Position numbers and translations under genes: made by a program. From NCBI GenBank assembly GCA_028285035.1, contig JANQQF010000107.1:12963-76962 (forward strand): DNA of 64,000 nucleotides, read 5' to 3'. The notes below the pieces were generated by a model that was not told the origin of the DNA, searched no databases, and worked only from the letters and a program-made list of their open reading frames with translations. Below, one piece after another: positions 25,171 through 33,240 of the stretch (its first letter is position 1; each line of letters opens with the position of its first letter). The DNA comes from Phycisphaerae bacterium (GTDB taxonomy: Bacteria; Chloroflexota; Anaerolineae; 4572-78; J111).

Positions 25171-26247
25171 TCAGTCTGCCCAACTATCATTTGGCGTGGC
25201 CCGAGCCACCTCAACCATCGCTTTGAGGTTTTCCAATGGGGTAGGGCGGGGCACCATACACCCAGAGCCGAGCATATACCGTCCATTCATTCCAGCCGCA
25301 GCGATACAGGCTTCCGAGTCTTGCTTAACCTTGTCGGGGTCGCCTTGCAACAGCGCGGTAACGGTATCCACATTGCCCAGGATGCAAGTGCGATCACCAA
25401 TCACCGCTTTGGCATAGGTTAGATCAACCTTGTAATCAATTTCAACAATATCAGCCCCCGTATCTGCATACAGCTCCAAAACCTGGGTTGAGTCACCACA
25501 AATATGAAGCAAGGTTTTGGCCCCATACTCCTTCCAGGCCTGGATCACTTTCTTTTGATAGGGGAAGGCATATTTTTCGTAGTAATAGGGCGAAATCATG
25601 TCGCAGGAAGCAAGCGAGTCGCCACAATGGAGAATGTCAGAGCCGGCATCAACACAGGCTTTACCAAAGGCAATCAGGGCGTCTGCCGCCAAATCCAGCG
25701 CGTGGTGAATGGCCTCTGGGTTAGACTTACGCCGCCCTCGTTCAGCCATTCCCACTTGTAATAAAAACTCCTCAGTGCCAATAAAATAGGAGGCTAAGGC
25801 AAAAGGACCAGTCCCAGGCGTGCGAATGGTGATGTCCTCGCCGAGGGCTTCACGAACCCGCTGGGTCGCCTCAAGCATCACCGGCATTCGCCCATCGGTC
25901 TGGGGATCAGGCACCCTCAATGAAAATACATCATTCAGGTTTTCGACAGCCGGGACTTCCAAATGGGGAATTTCGTCATCAGGAATGCCAATCTCGCACC
26001 CAAACCCAGCCGCAATGTAGTAGTTGTCACAACCAATAAAAATAACATCCTGCTCTAATTCATTGTGCAGGGCTAATTGGGCCTCGGCCATCAACTTGCC
26101 ACTGGTGGCAAAATCACTGACCTTGATGCCATAAGTTTGAGCGGCCACATCAAACATAAAAGGGGCAACGGGCAACACATCCGTAGGTTGATGATTCAAT
26201 GTACGTAAAACTCGCTCACGTGAACGCATAGTTCGCTTTGTCATCAC
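25171..26247 (-). CDS. Uroporphyrinogen decarboxylase (URO-D) family protein, MtaA/CmuA-like methyltransferase
   Basis: This is a 358-residue TIM-barrel protein. It carries HICGD (about 244-248) and a later GSGC, which together give the His-x-Cys...Cys zinc set of corrinoid methyltransferases such as MtaA/MtbA. The classical arginine-rich haem-URO-D N-terminal motif is absent. Such proteins transfer methyl groups between corrinoid proteins and thiols, but many homologues have other C1 or demethylase roles. No corrinoid protein is next to it. The partner gene is an SDR. The start is one of two adjacent ATG codons (26247 or 26244). Confidence 0.82.
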   Translation of the reverse strand: MMTKRTMRSRERVLRTLNHQPTDVLPVAPFMFDVAAQTYGIKVSDFATSGKLMAEAQLALHNELEQDVIFIGCDNYYIAAGFGCEIGIPDDEIPHLEVPAVENLNDVFSLRVPDPQTDGRMPVMLEATQRVREALGEDITIRTPGTGPFALASYFIGTEEFLLQVGMAERGRRKSNPEAIHHALDLAADALIAFGKACVDAGSDILHCGDSLASCDMISPYYYEKYAFPYQKKVIQAWKEYGAKTLLHICGDSTQVLELYADTGADIVEIDYKVDLTYAKAVIGDRTCILGNVDTVTALLQGDPDKVKQDSEACIAAAGMNGRYMLGSGCMVPRPTPLENLKAMVEVARATPNDSWAD

Positions 26248-26391
26248 AACTCCTTGTTTTGCTTAATTTTGTTGTTGAATGAGTCTGATTATCAAAAAAT
26301 ATGGAGGTTTGGCAATTTCTCAATTACTCAATTTTGGGCTAAACTGTGGGTGCGAGTTTTTGGACAAATTGTGAGGAGCGATATCAACGCG

Positions 26392-27378
26392 GTGAATGTT
26401 TCCGTCATCTGTACTGTACTCAATGAGGGAGAAAGTGTTCGTAAATTACTAGACTCCCTCTGTGAACAGACTCATCAACCTGATGAGATTGTCATCGTTG
26501 ATGGCGGCTCAAAAGATGACACAGTCGCCCAAATTGAGGCATATCGTGACCGACTTCCGCTAAAGATATTGATTGAGTCTGGGGCAAATATTAGTCGCGG
26601 ACGAAATGTAGCCATTGCTGCTGCGGCTGGCCCAATCATCGCCAGTACAGATGCTGGCGTTCGACTTGATAGGCAATGGTTGGCTGAATTGTGCAAGCCA
26701 TTTCAAACAGAGACTCCCCCGCAAGTGGTCTCAGGCTTCTTTGTACCTGATCCACAAAGCGCATTTGAAGTAGCGATGGGCGCAACGGTCTTGCCGCAAC
26801 TAACCGATATCAATCCCCAAACTTTTCTACCAAGTAGTCGGTCAATTGCGTTCCTAAAATCGAGCTGGCAGACGATTGGCGGGTATCCTGAGTGGTTGGA
26901 TTTCTGTGAAGATTTAATCTTTGACTTCCGTCTCCGTGACGAAGTCGGTGTTTTTGATTTTGCTCCCAACGCGGTCGCTTATTTTCGACCCCGAAGTACC
27001 TTAAAGGCCTTCTTTAAGCAATACTATTTATATGCTAGAGGTGATGGTAAGGCTGATTTATGGCGTAAACGGCACGCCATCCGCTATCTGACCTATCTGG
27101 TAGCCTTGCCTGTGCTTCTATTCTTGAGCTTATTTTACTCGCCAGTATGGTGGTTATTTTTAATCATTTTTGGTGGAATCGGGCTGTTTTGCACACCCTA
27201 TCGCCGCTTACCCAAACTTTGGCAGAGCTTATCACTGAGCAACAAATTACAAGCTATTTTCTGGGTGCCCATCATTAGAATTACGGGCGACATTGCCAAA
27301 ATGATCGGGTATCCGGTTGGATTACAATGGCGCATAACATACTTACCCGAACGGTCGGAGTTACGCTGGCAACAGTGA
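26392..27378 (+). CDS. Family 2 glycosyltransferase
   Basis: This protein has 328 residues from GTG 26392, an uncertain start. A GT-A domain begins VSVICTVLNEGESVRKLLDS and has the DGGSKDDT motif (Asp residues for the nucleotide-sugar and metal), then STDAGVRLD, then DFCEDLIFDFRL as the acceptor-side acid. Two hydrophobic segments near 225-265 suggest a membrane association. I placed the start at the GTG behind GAGGAG; a GTG at 26371 or 26350 is also possible. The gene is divergent from the URO-D gene, with 144 bases between. The sugar and acceptor are unknown. Confidence 0.85.
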   Translation: MNVSVICTVLNEGESVRKLLDSLCEQTHQPDEIVIVDGGSKDDTVAQIEAYRDRLPLKILIESGANISRGRNVAIAAAAGPIIASTDAGVRLDRQWLAELCKPFQTETPPQVVSGFFVPDPQSAFEVAMGATVLPQLTDINPQTFLPSSRSIAFLKSSWQTIGGYPEWLDFCEDLIFDFRLRDEVGVFDFAPNAVAYFRPRSTLKAFFKQYYLYARGDGKADLWRKRHAIRYLTYLVALPVLLFLSLFYSPVWWLFLIIFGGIGLFCTPYRRLPKLWQSLSLSNKLQAIFWVPIIRITGDIAKMIGYPVGLQWRITYLPERSELRWQQ

Positions 27379-27798
27379 GCATATGTTGTATCGTTGAACA
27401 TATGAGGAGATTTCAACTTCAACTTAAATTCAAACGAGATTCAAATTTAGTTGTAGTATAATGGGGCTATTTATACTAGACGACAGTCATAAACAACCTT
27501 AAGGTCGAGGCCTTTCTATACCATAGTTCTGATGCTGACCAATTCGTACTATGGGCAGGTGATCTTGAACCGTCAGACCAGACTTGACCCTGGTAATACA
27601 AGCATTTTGAGGGTATGCCCCTGACAAGGTATAGGGCTTGGCTTTCTATTCCAACTAGGGTATAATCTGTCGTAGGTTCTGTCTCACTTAGAAGAAACGT
27701 CCAACCCTCTCCAACTTAATTTGGCACCCAGTTAGGCAAATGATGGTTAACTTACTTGATCCAAAGGCATTAGCACTACTTAAATCCAGGAGCACAAC
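27379..27798. other. 420-bp leader region before the Ser/Thr kinase, structured but unassigned
   Basis: There is no ORF with support. A TATAAT at 27457-27462 and another at 27661-27666 are visible. Between them are several short inverted repeats (CCATAGT/ACTATGG around 27519-27553, and ACCAG/CTGGT near 27578-27595). It could be a long 5' leader or a small RNA. I could not match it to 6S, SRP, tmRNA or RNase P consensus features. Confidence 0.4.
27638..27666 (+). promoter_or_regulatory. Promoter for the Ser/Thr kinase gene
   Basis: TTGGCT (27638-27643) and TATAAT (27661-27666) are 17 bases apart. This is the standard sigma-70-type spacing, with a perfect -10. Transcription would start about 125 bases before the kinase start. 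Confidence 0.6.
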
Positions 27799-30507
27799 TT
27801 GGTCGGTAAAATTCTAGGTAATCGCTATAGAATCTTACGCGAGGTCGGAAGTGGTGGTATGGCTTGGGTTTACCTCGCAGAAGATATCAATGAAAGCCGT
27901 CTTGTGGCGGTTAAAGTTTTGTATCCCCAATTTGGTGAAGACCTCTCCTACATTCACCGCTTCAATCGTGAGGCTAAGCTCGCCAGCGCAATGACTGACT
28001 CCCACATTGTCCGTGTGTTGGACTATGGGGCTGATCGTGATGTTTATTATTTGGTGATGGAGTACATCGAAGGCCGTGATTTACGTGAAGTTTTAGCCGA
28101 AAAAGGCCGCTATCATTGGCGTGAGGCGCTTGAAATTTTAGATCAATTGGCCACGGCTCTAGATCACGCTCATCAGCACGAAGTTGTCCACCGAGATATA
28201 AAGCCTCAAAACATGATGTTGGATGACAACGGATTGCTCAAAGTTCTTGACTTTGGCATTGCCCGTATCTCAACCTTACCCTCTTTAACCCAATCTGGGT
28301 TTATTGGCTCGCCTTATTACGTCTCCCCTGAGCAAGCAATGAGCGAAGAGGTTGATATTCGCTCAGATATTTATTCGGCTGGCATCGTCTTTTTTGAGAT
28401 GCTCAGTGGCAACATCCCCTTTGATGCCAAAAGTCCGTGGTCGATTATCAGCCAACACATTGCCAACGATTTACCTCCAATTGAATTGGGTGAAGATGAA
28501 GAAGAAATTCCAGAGAACGTTCATCAACTCCTCAATCGAATGGTGGCAAAGCAACGAGAAGAACGTTTCCAAACGCCGGCTGGGTTGCGTCGAGCCATCT
28601 CAGCCGTATTAGCGGGCCAGCCCCTCCCCAAAGAAATTCTTGATACGCGCCCGATCAGCTCTCCTGATCAGCTCGATTTGGCGGAAAGTTTGTTTGCACG
28701 GGCGATGGAAGCTGTTGAGGCTGAAGAGTGGACCCGTGCCGCAGATTTGCTCAATCAAACTCTTAAAATCAATCCCAATCATAAAGAGGCACAAGTTCAC
28801 CTTGAAAAAGCAGAACACGAGAGCTTTTTGATTGCGAGTTACAATACAGCGATCCGGGCTATGGATCGCAAAGCTTGGCGAGAAAGCATCGAAAAATTTA
28901 CGGCCTTGTTGGAAGAAAATCCTGAATTTAAGGACGCCCCAGACCTATTAGAAAAAAGCCGAGAAGCCTTCAGCCAAGAGAAAGATCAACAAACAATCAC
29001 CGAGCGTTATGTTGAAGGCATATCTCATTTTGAGTCGGAGCGATGGGATGAAGCGGTGATTGCCTTCCGCGAGGTACAAAACCTTTCACCTGGCTATCAA
29101 CGGACTGAAGAGTATTTGGCTGATGCAGAGAAAAAAGCAAAGCCCTCACTTCTACAATCAGTCGGCAATCTATTTTCTCTAGACTTAGGGCGTTGGGGAT
29201 TAATCGCGATTGGCCTTTTAGCAATCGTCTTCACCTTTGCCTACCTTGGTAACGGTAACTTTGCCACCGGTGATAATGATAACCAAGAACAACTTAAAGC
29301 CCTCTATAACGAGGCCCAGGATGCAGTAACTGCAGGTAACACTGATCAGGCAATTGCATTGCTTGATGAAATCTTGGCCCAGGACCCGAACTATGCTGAT
29401 GCAGCTGAACAACGTCGTGACCTAATTACCGAATTAACGCCAGAACCAGAAGCCCTACCAACACCTCTCCCCGAATTGGAGGAAAATTCATTAACCGCCA
29501 AGATTGGTGAGGTTGAAGACGCTCTTGAATTAGGGGTTTGGGCCGACGCGATTGATATCCTAATGGATATCCGCACTGAAGACCCCAACTATGAGGAAGC
29601 GCGAGTCAGTTCGCTCTTCTGCGATGCTTATATTGGTCAGGGATTAGAAATGATTGGCGGATTGCGTGATGCGAATGTTGATGAAGTAAATATTATGAAC
29701 ACCGCCCTGACTGCATTTGAGGCAGGGGTTACAGAGTGCCCCCGTCGCCTCGACCTCCAGGATCAAGCGGATCGGGCTACAAATTATCTGAATGTTTTAG
29801 CCTTGCCCGCCGATGATGTTGAAGCCCAGATAAGAGGGCTAACGCCGCTTGTTGCCGCAGACCTTGACTATGCTGAAGGCAATGCGAAACGTTCGTTATA
29901 CCAGGCCTATTTGGACCGCGCTTCAGCCCGAGTTGCGGACGATGATATCGTTGGAGCGCTGGGCGATTATGATGCGGCTCTGGCTCTCAATGTTGCAAAC
30001 CCAAGTGAAGCGCAAACAAAACGGGCTGAGCTGATTCTCGGCCTTCAACAACCAGCCCAAACCCAACCCGAAACACCCGTTGAGCCTGTTGCAACATCAG
30101 AAACAGCGAACAACGAGCCGGATGAAGAGACCACCCCAACCACCGAGCCTGCGGTTGTAGTAACATTGGGGAAACCTGTTCTCATCGAACCGATTGATGA
30201 TACTAAATTTGGGGGTGATTTGGCCGATGTGATCCTAAGATGGGAACCAACACCAAACCTAGCCCCTGATGAATATTACGACTTAACTGTAATGCACATT
30301 TTTGCTGATCAGCCCCGCTATTGGGGAATTGCAACCACAGAATCTGAATTCAAATTACCTCCCGAAATTGGGGTTGGTGAAGCAGGGAACGACCGTTTCT
30401 ACTGGTGGGTCACTGTCCGTAAAAATGGAACAGCCCCTGCTGAAGGTGAGTTAGACTTAGCCCGTAGCCCTCAAAGTGACACCCAATCTTTTATTTGGGC
30501 CCCTTAA
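27799..30507 (+). CDS. Membrane Ser/Thr protein kinase with TPR repeats
   Basis: This 902-residue protein has a Hanks-type kinase at about 8-285: glycine loop GSGGMAWVY (17-25), AVKVL with Lys39, HRDIKPQNMM with catalytic Asp133, DFGIAR (151-156) and the activation segment GSPYYVSPEQA. TPR-like helices follow, then a single membrane helix near residue 470 (RWGLIAIGLLAIVFTFAYLG). More TPR repeats lie outside, and a C-terminal Ig/fibronectin-like domain begins IEPIDDTKFGGDLADVILR. A TTG start at 27799 fits AGGAG just before it. Sensing would be on the outside and phosphorylation inside. A nucleotidyltransferase follows 13 bases later. Confidence 0.93.
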   Translation: MVGKILGNRYRILREVGSGGMAWVYLAEDINESRLVAVKVLYPQFGEDLSYIHRFNREAKLASAMTDSHIVRVLDYGADRDVYYLVMEYIEGRDLREVLAEKGRYHWREALEILDQLATALDHAHQHEVVHRDIKPQNMMLDDNGLLKVLDFGIARISTLPSLTQSGFIGSPYYVSPEQAMSEEVDIRSDIYSAGIVFFEMLSGNIPFDAKSPWSIISQHIANDLPPIELGEDEEEIPENVHQLLNRMVAKQREERFQTPAGLRRAISAVLAGQPLPKEILDTRPISSPDQLDLAESLFARAMEAVEAEEWTRAADLLNQTLKINPNHKEAQVHLEKAEHESFLIASYNTAIRAMDRKAWRESIEKFTALLEENPEFKDAPDLLEKSREAFSQEKDQQTITERYVEGISHFESERWDEAVIAFREVQNLSPGYQRTEEYLADAEKKAKPSLLQSVGNLFSLDLGRWGLIAIGLLAIVFTFAYLGNGNFATGDNDNQEQLKALYNEAQDAVTAGNTDQAIALLDEILAQDPNYADAAEQRRDLITELTPEPEALPTPLPELEENSLTAKIGEVEDALELGVWADAIDILMDIRTEDPNYEEARVSSLFCDAYIGQGLEMIGGLRDANVDEVNIMNTALTAFEAGVTECPRRLDLQDQADRATNYLNVLALPADDVEAQIRGLTPLVAADLDYAEGNAKRSLYQAYLDRASARVADDDIVGALGDYDAALALNVANPSEAQTKRAELILGLQQPAQTQPETPVEPVATSETANNEPDEETTPTTEPAVVVTLGKPVLIEPIDDTKFGGDLADVILRWEPTPNLAPDEYYDLTVMHIFADQPRYWGIATTESEFKLPPEIGVGEAGNDRFYWWVTVRKNGTAPAEGELDLARSPQSDTQSFIWAP

Positions 30508-30520
30508 AGGAAAACTCCAA

Positions 30521-31456
30521 ATGAATACCCCTATTCAACTGAATAACCCTACTCTACTTGTTCTTGCGGCTGGTATTGGCAGCCGGTATGGTGGCTTGAA
30601 ACAAATTGATCCCATTGGCCCGAGTGGCGAAACGATCATCGACTACTCAATTTATGATGCAATTCGAGCCGGTTTTGGCAAATTGGTTTTTGTCATCCGA
30701 CACGCCATTGAAGATGACTTCAAAGCCACGATTGGCAAAAAGTTTGAGGATCGAATCCCGATTGAATACGCTTATCAAGAGCTTGACAAGATTCCCGAAG
30801 GTATCACAATTCACCCTGATCGAAAAAAACCGTGGGGAACAGGACACGCGATGATGGTGGCTGAGGAGGTCATTGGTGATGACAATTTTGCCGTGATCAA
30901 TGCCGATGATTTTTACGGGGCAGCCTCGTTTCAAGAGTTAGCTGATTACTTAAAGACTGCCCAAGATGGTGACCTTGCCGAATACTCAATGGTTGGATTT
31001 ATCTTACGAAACACTTTATCGGATCACGGCAGCGTAGCCAGGGGCGTTTGTCAGCGTAGCGAAGCAGGCTACTTAGAAAATGTAGTTGAGGTTACCAAAA
31101 TCGAAAAGGATGGTGACCACGCAGCGAAGTATCCCGATGAAAACGGGCAAATGCAGCCATTAACGGGTGATGAAATCGTCTCCATGAACTTCTGGGGATT
31201 TACCCCGTCCATTTTTGAGCACCTCAAATCACAATTCGCGACATTCCTGCAAGAACGTGGCCAGGAAGAAAAGTCCGAATTCTACATCCCCACCGTAGTT
31301 AACAATTTAATCACAGCCCAGGAAGCCAGGGTCAAAGTGCTTTCGAGCACAGCCTCCTGGTTTGGGGTCACCTATCGAGAAGACCGCCCCACGGTGATTG
31401 AGGAAGTACGCAAGCTCGTTTCCCAAGGAGTTTATCCTGAAAAATTGTGGGATTAA
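30521..31456 (+). CDS. Sugar-nucleotide nucleotidyltransferase (NTP_transferase family)
   Basis: This 311-residue enzyme has the nucleotide-binding motif LVLAAGIGSRYGGLKQ (about 10-25) and PWGTGHAMMVAEE further on. The metal-binding INADDFYG segment follows. This is a glucose/mannose-1-phosphate nucleotidyl- or uridylyltransferase-like fold; the exact sugar is unclear, and it lacks the left-handed beta-helix tail of GlmU. The ATG at 30521 follows AAAGGA. It lies 13 bases after the kinase stop, so the two probably share a message, and regulation of sugar activation by the kinase is a reasonable idea but not shown. Confidence 0.85.
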   Translation: MNTPIQLNNPTLLVLAAGIGSRYGGLKQIDPIGPSGETIIDYSIYDAIRAGFGKLVFVIRHAIEDDFKATIGKKFEDRIPIEYAYQELDKIPEGITIHPDRKKPWGTGHAMMVAEEVIGDDNFAVINADDFYGAASFQELADYLKTAQDGDLAEYSMVGFILRNTLSDHGSVARGVCQRSEAGYLENVVEVTKIEKDGDHAAKYPDENGQMQPLTGDEIVSMNFWGFTPSIFEHLKSQFATFLQERGQEEKSEFYIPTVVNNLITAQEARVKVLSSTASWFGVTYREDRPTVIEEVRKLVSQGVYPEKLWD

Positions 31457-31474
31457 ATTTCTCGCACAATGACT

Positions 31475-31508
31475 AAAAGGTCCACGGCTTAGGCTGTGGG
31501 CCTTTTTT
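31475..31508 (+). terminator. Terminator after the nucleotidyltransferase
   Basis: The stem spans AAAAGG-CCACGGC and its complement with a TTAG loop and one U-G pair, and six T follow. Confidence 0.85.
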
Positions 31509-31771
31509 ATTTTCAGTCATCTCAAATAGAGCGTCCGTTTGGTAACATTACGGTAACACTAGCCCGTTAAAGTACAATTGCTTGAATTTCGTTTCATTGA
31601 ATCGAGCACACGATTGGTCGTTCATTGTTTGGGTTTCGGCTTGATGATATAATAAATATTGCACATTAAAATGTTGGCTTTTTTTCAAAAGCAAATTCCA
31701 AAACACCTCATCAAATTCCTGTTTCACCCAATTTCTGAAAAAAGGCCACAATAGCACTCAAGGAGCGTACT

Positions 31772-33088
31772 ATGAGAAACAAAAATTTTTTTATGTTAGC
31801 GCGTTTTGGCAAAACTAGCTTATCCCTATTTTGTGCGGTAATTTTGGTTGTTGCCAGCTTGGTAATTTTGGAACTAACGGCTCATGCTGGTCGTAGTGCT
31901 GGGGCCAATGGATGTGGCACCTTTTCCGATGCGGTTGATCTAACTCCAGCACACGACTTCATCATTCCAACCGCCCCTGATCCAGGCGCAGAAAATGATC
32001 GACCTTCTGATGGAAAAGAATTGACCATTGGCGTTCTAATTCAGGGGGGGTGGAGAACACCATCAGGCGGCTGTAGTGAAGGAAATCAAGTATTCACAGC
32101 AACTGCAGATTTACTGTCGTTTGGGTACGCCTATACCCCAAGCAATCGTTCTGTCTTGACCCATATGGACGGATCTGTTCTCAATATTAGCCACACTGGT
32201 TATCTAACCATTGAAAATATGATCCTGCGTAGTGAAGGGGGCACCATTGAAAAAGGTGGGGGCATTTCAGGCACAATTAGTGGTTCAAGCACCAAATTGC
32301 TTATCAAAAATTCAATTATCTCCAATGCCAACGTAACTAATGAAGGTGGCGGTTTGTATCTTAACGTCCGAAATGGGGCCAAACTCATTATTGAAGACAG
32401 CGAAATTGTCAATAATAGCTCTAGTTCAGGCGGTGGCTTTGAGATTATGGTTTATGATGATAGTGAGGTCGTAATAAAAGGCAGCACATTCTCAAATAAC
32501 ACCGCAAACACAGGCAATGGTGGCGGTGGTCGTATCGTTATCGACAGCGGAAAAGTTTATGTTCAAGGAAATAATTTTACCAATAACAAAGCAGATGCTG
32601 GTAATGGGGGTGGGCTAGCCATCGAAAGTACCGATACCAGCACAGCTACGGTTATTTTGCAAAATAATACTTACAGCGGAAATAGTGCTATGTCTAGCAC
32701 TGATTTATACACAAGTGGGACGAAGCTGTTTGTTTTAGATCAAAGCATATTCTTACCCGCAATCTTTAATAATGAGAGTGCATTGGCGGCTTCAATTACT
32801 GATATTACGTTGAGTGGCAGTACCTATAATGTTCAATTTTCAACAACAGGCTTTACCCCAGCCTCTGGTCAAACACACATTCACTTCTTCTTTGACACCG
32901 TTCCTCGTGAACAGGCCGGTGTACCTGGATCTGGCAATTGGCAAATTCACACCGATTCTAACCCGTTTACTGGGTATACCACATCTGATCGACCCCTGGA
33001 AGCTAGCCAGTTGTGTGTTCTGGTTGCCAATTCGGATCACACAGTTCAACAAGGGACTGGCAATTGTTTCAAATTGCCTGGCTATTAG
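31772..33088 (+). CDS. Secreted right-handed beta-helix protein
   Basis: This is a 438-residue exported protein. A signal-like hydrophobic segment (about 14-38) ends near AHAGRS. The body has the parallel beta-helix rhythm with Asn/Gly/Ser turns: IENMILRSEGG, IKNSIISNANVTNEGGGL, IEDSEIVNNSSSSGGGF, IKGSTFSNNTANTGNGGG and VQGNNFTNNKADAGNGGG. The last ~100 residues form a separate beta domain beginning ASITDITLSGSTYNV. Such proteins are adhesins, polysaccharide-active enzymes or surface structure. No catalytic motif is obvious. ATG at 31772 follows AAGGAG. Confidence 0.82.
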   Translation: MRNKNFFMLARFGKTSLSLFCAVILVVASLVILELTAHAGRSAGANGCGTFSDAVDLTPAHDFIIPTAPDPGAENDRPSDGKELTIGVLIQGGWRTPSGGCSEGNQVFTATADLLSFGYAYTPSNRSVLTHMDGSVLNISHTGYLTIENMILRSEGGTIEKGGGISGTISGSSTKLLIKNSIISNANVTNEGGGLYLNVRNGAKLIIEDSEIVNNSSSSGGGFEIMVYDDSEVVIKGSTFSNNTANTGNGGGGRIVIDSGKVYVQGNNFTNNKADAGNGGGLAIESTDTSTATVILQNNTYSGNSAMSSTDLYTSGTKLFVLDQSIFLPAIFNNESALAASITDITLSGSTYNVQFSTTGFTPASGQTHIHFFFDTVPREQAGVPGSGNWQIHTDSNPFTGYTTSDRPLEASQLCVLVANSDHTVQQGTGNCFKLPGY

Positions 33089-33106
33089 ATTATAGCTAAT
33101 TCTCAC

Positions 33107-33140
33107 AAAAAACCTCCATCTGATTAGGTGGAGGTTTTTT
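33107..33140. terminator. Bidirectional terminator between convergent genes
   Basis: A 12-bp stem (AAAAAACCTCCA at 33107-33118 with its complement at 33129-33140) has T runs on both strands. It serves the beta-helix gene and probably the giant cyclase gene, which converges from the right. Confidence 0.9.
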
Positions 33141-33240
33141 GTTTACTTCTCAATTTTACACACTGATGTAACACATTGCGTTTGCATCAGTGGTCAATTA
33201 TTTTGATTGACAGCCAATACATCTTCTCTTATACCCAAAT

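Noticed and set aside
27379..27798. 6S RNA, SRP RNA or tmRNA in the kinase leader
   Set aside because: None of the conserved cores of these RNAs could be recognised, so only a neutral description is given.
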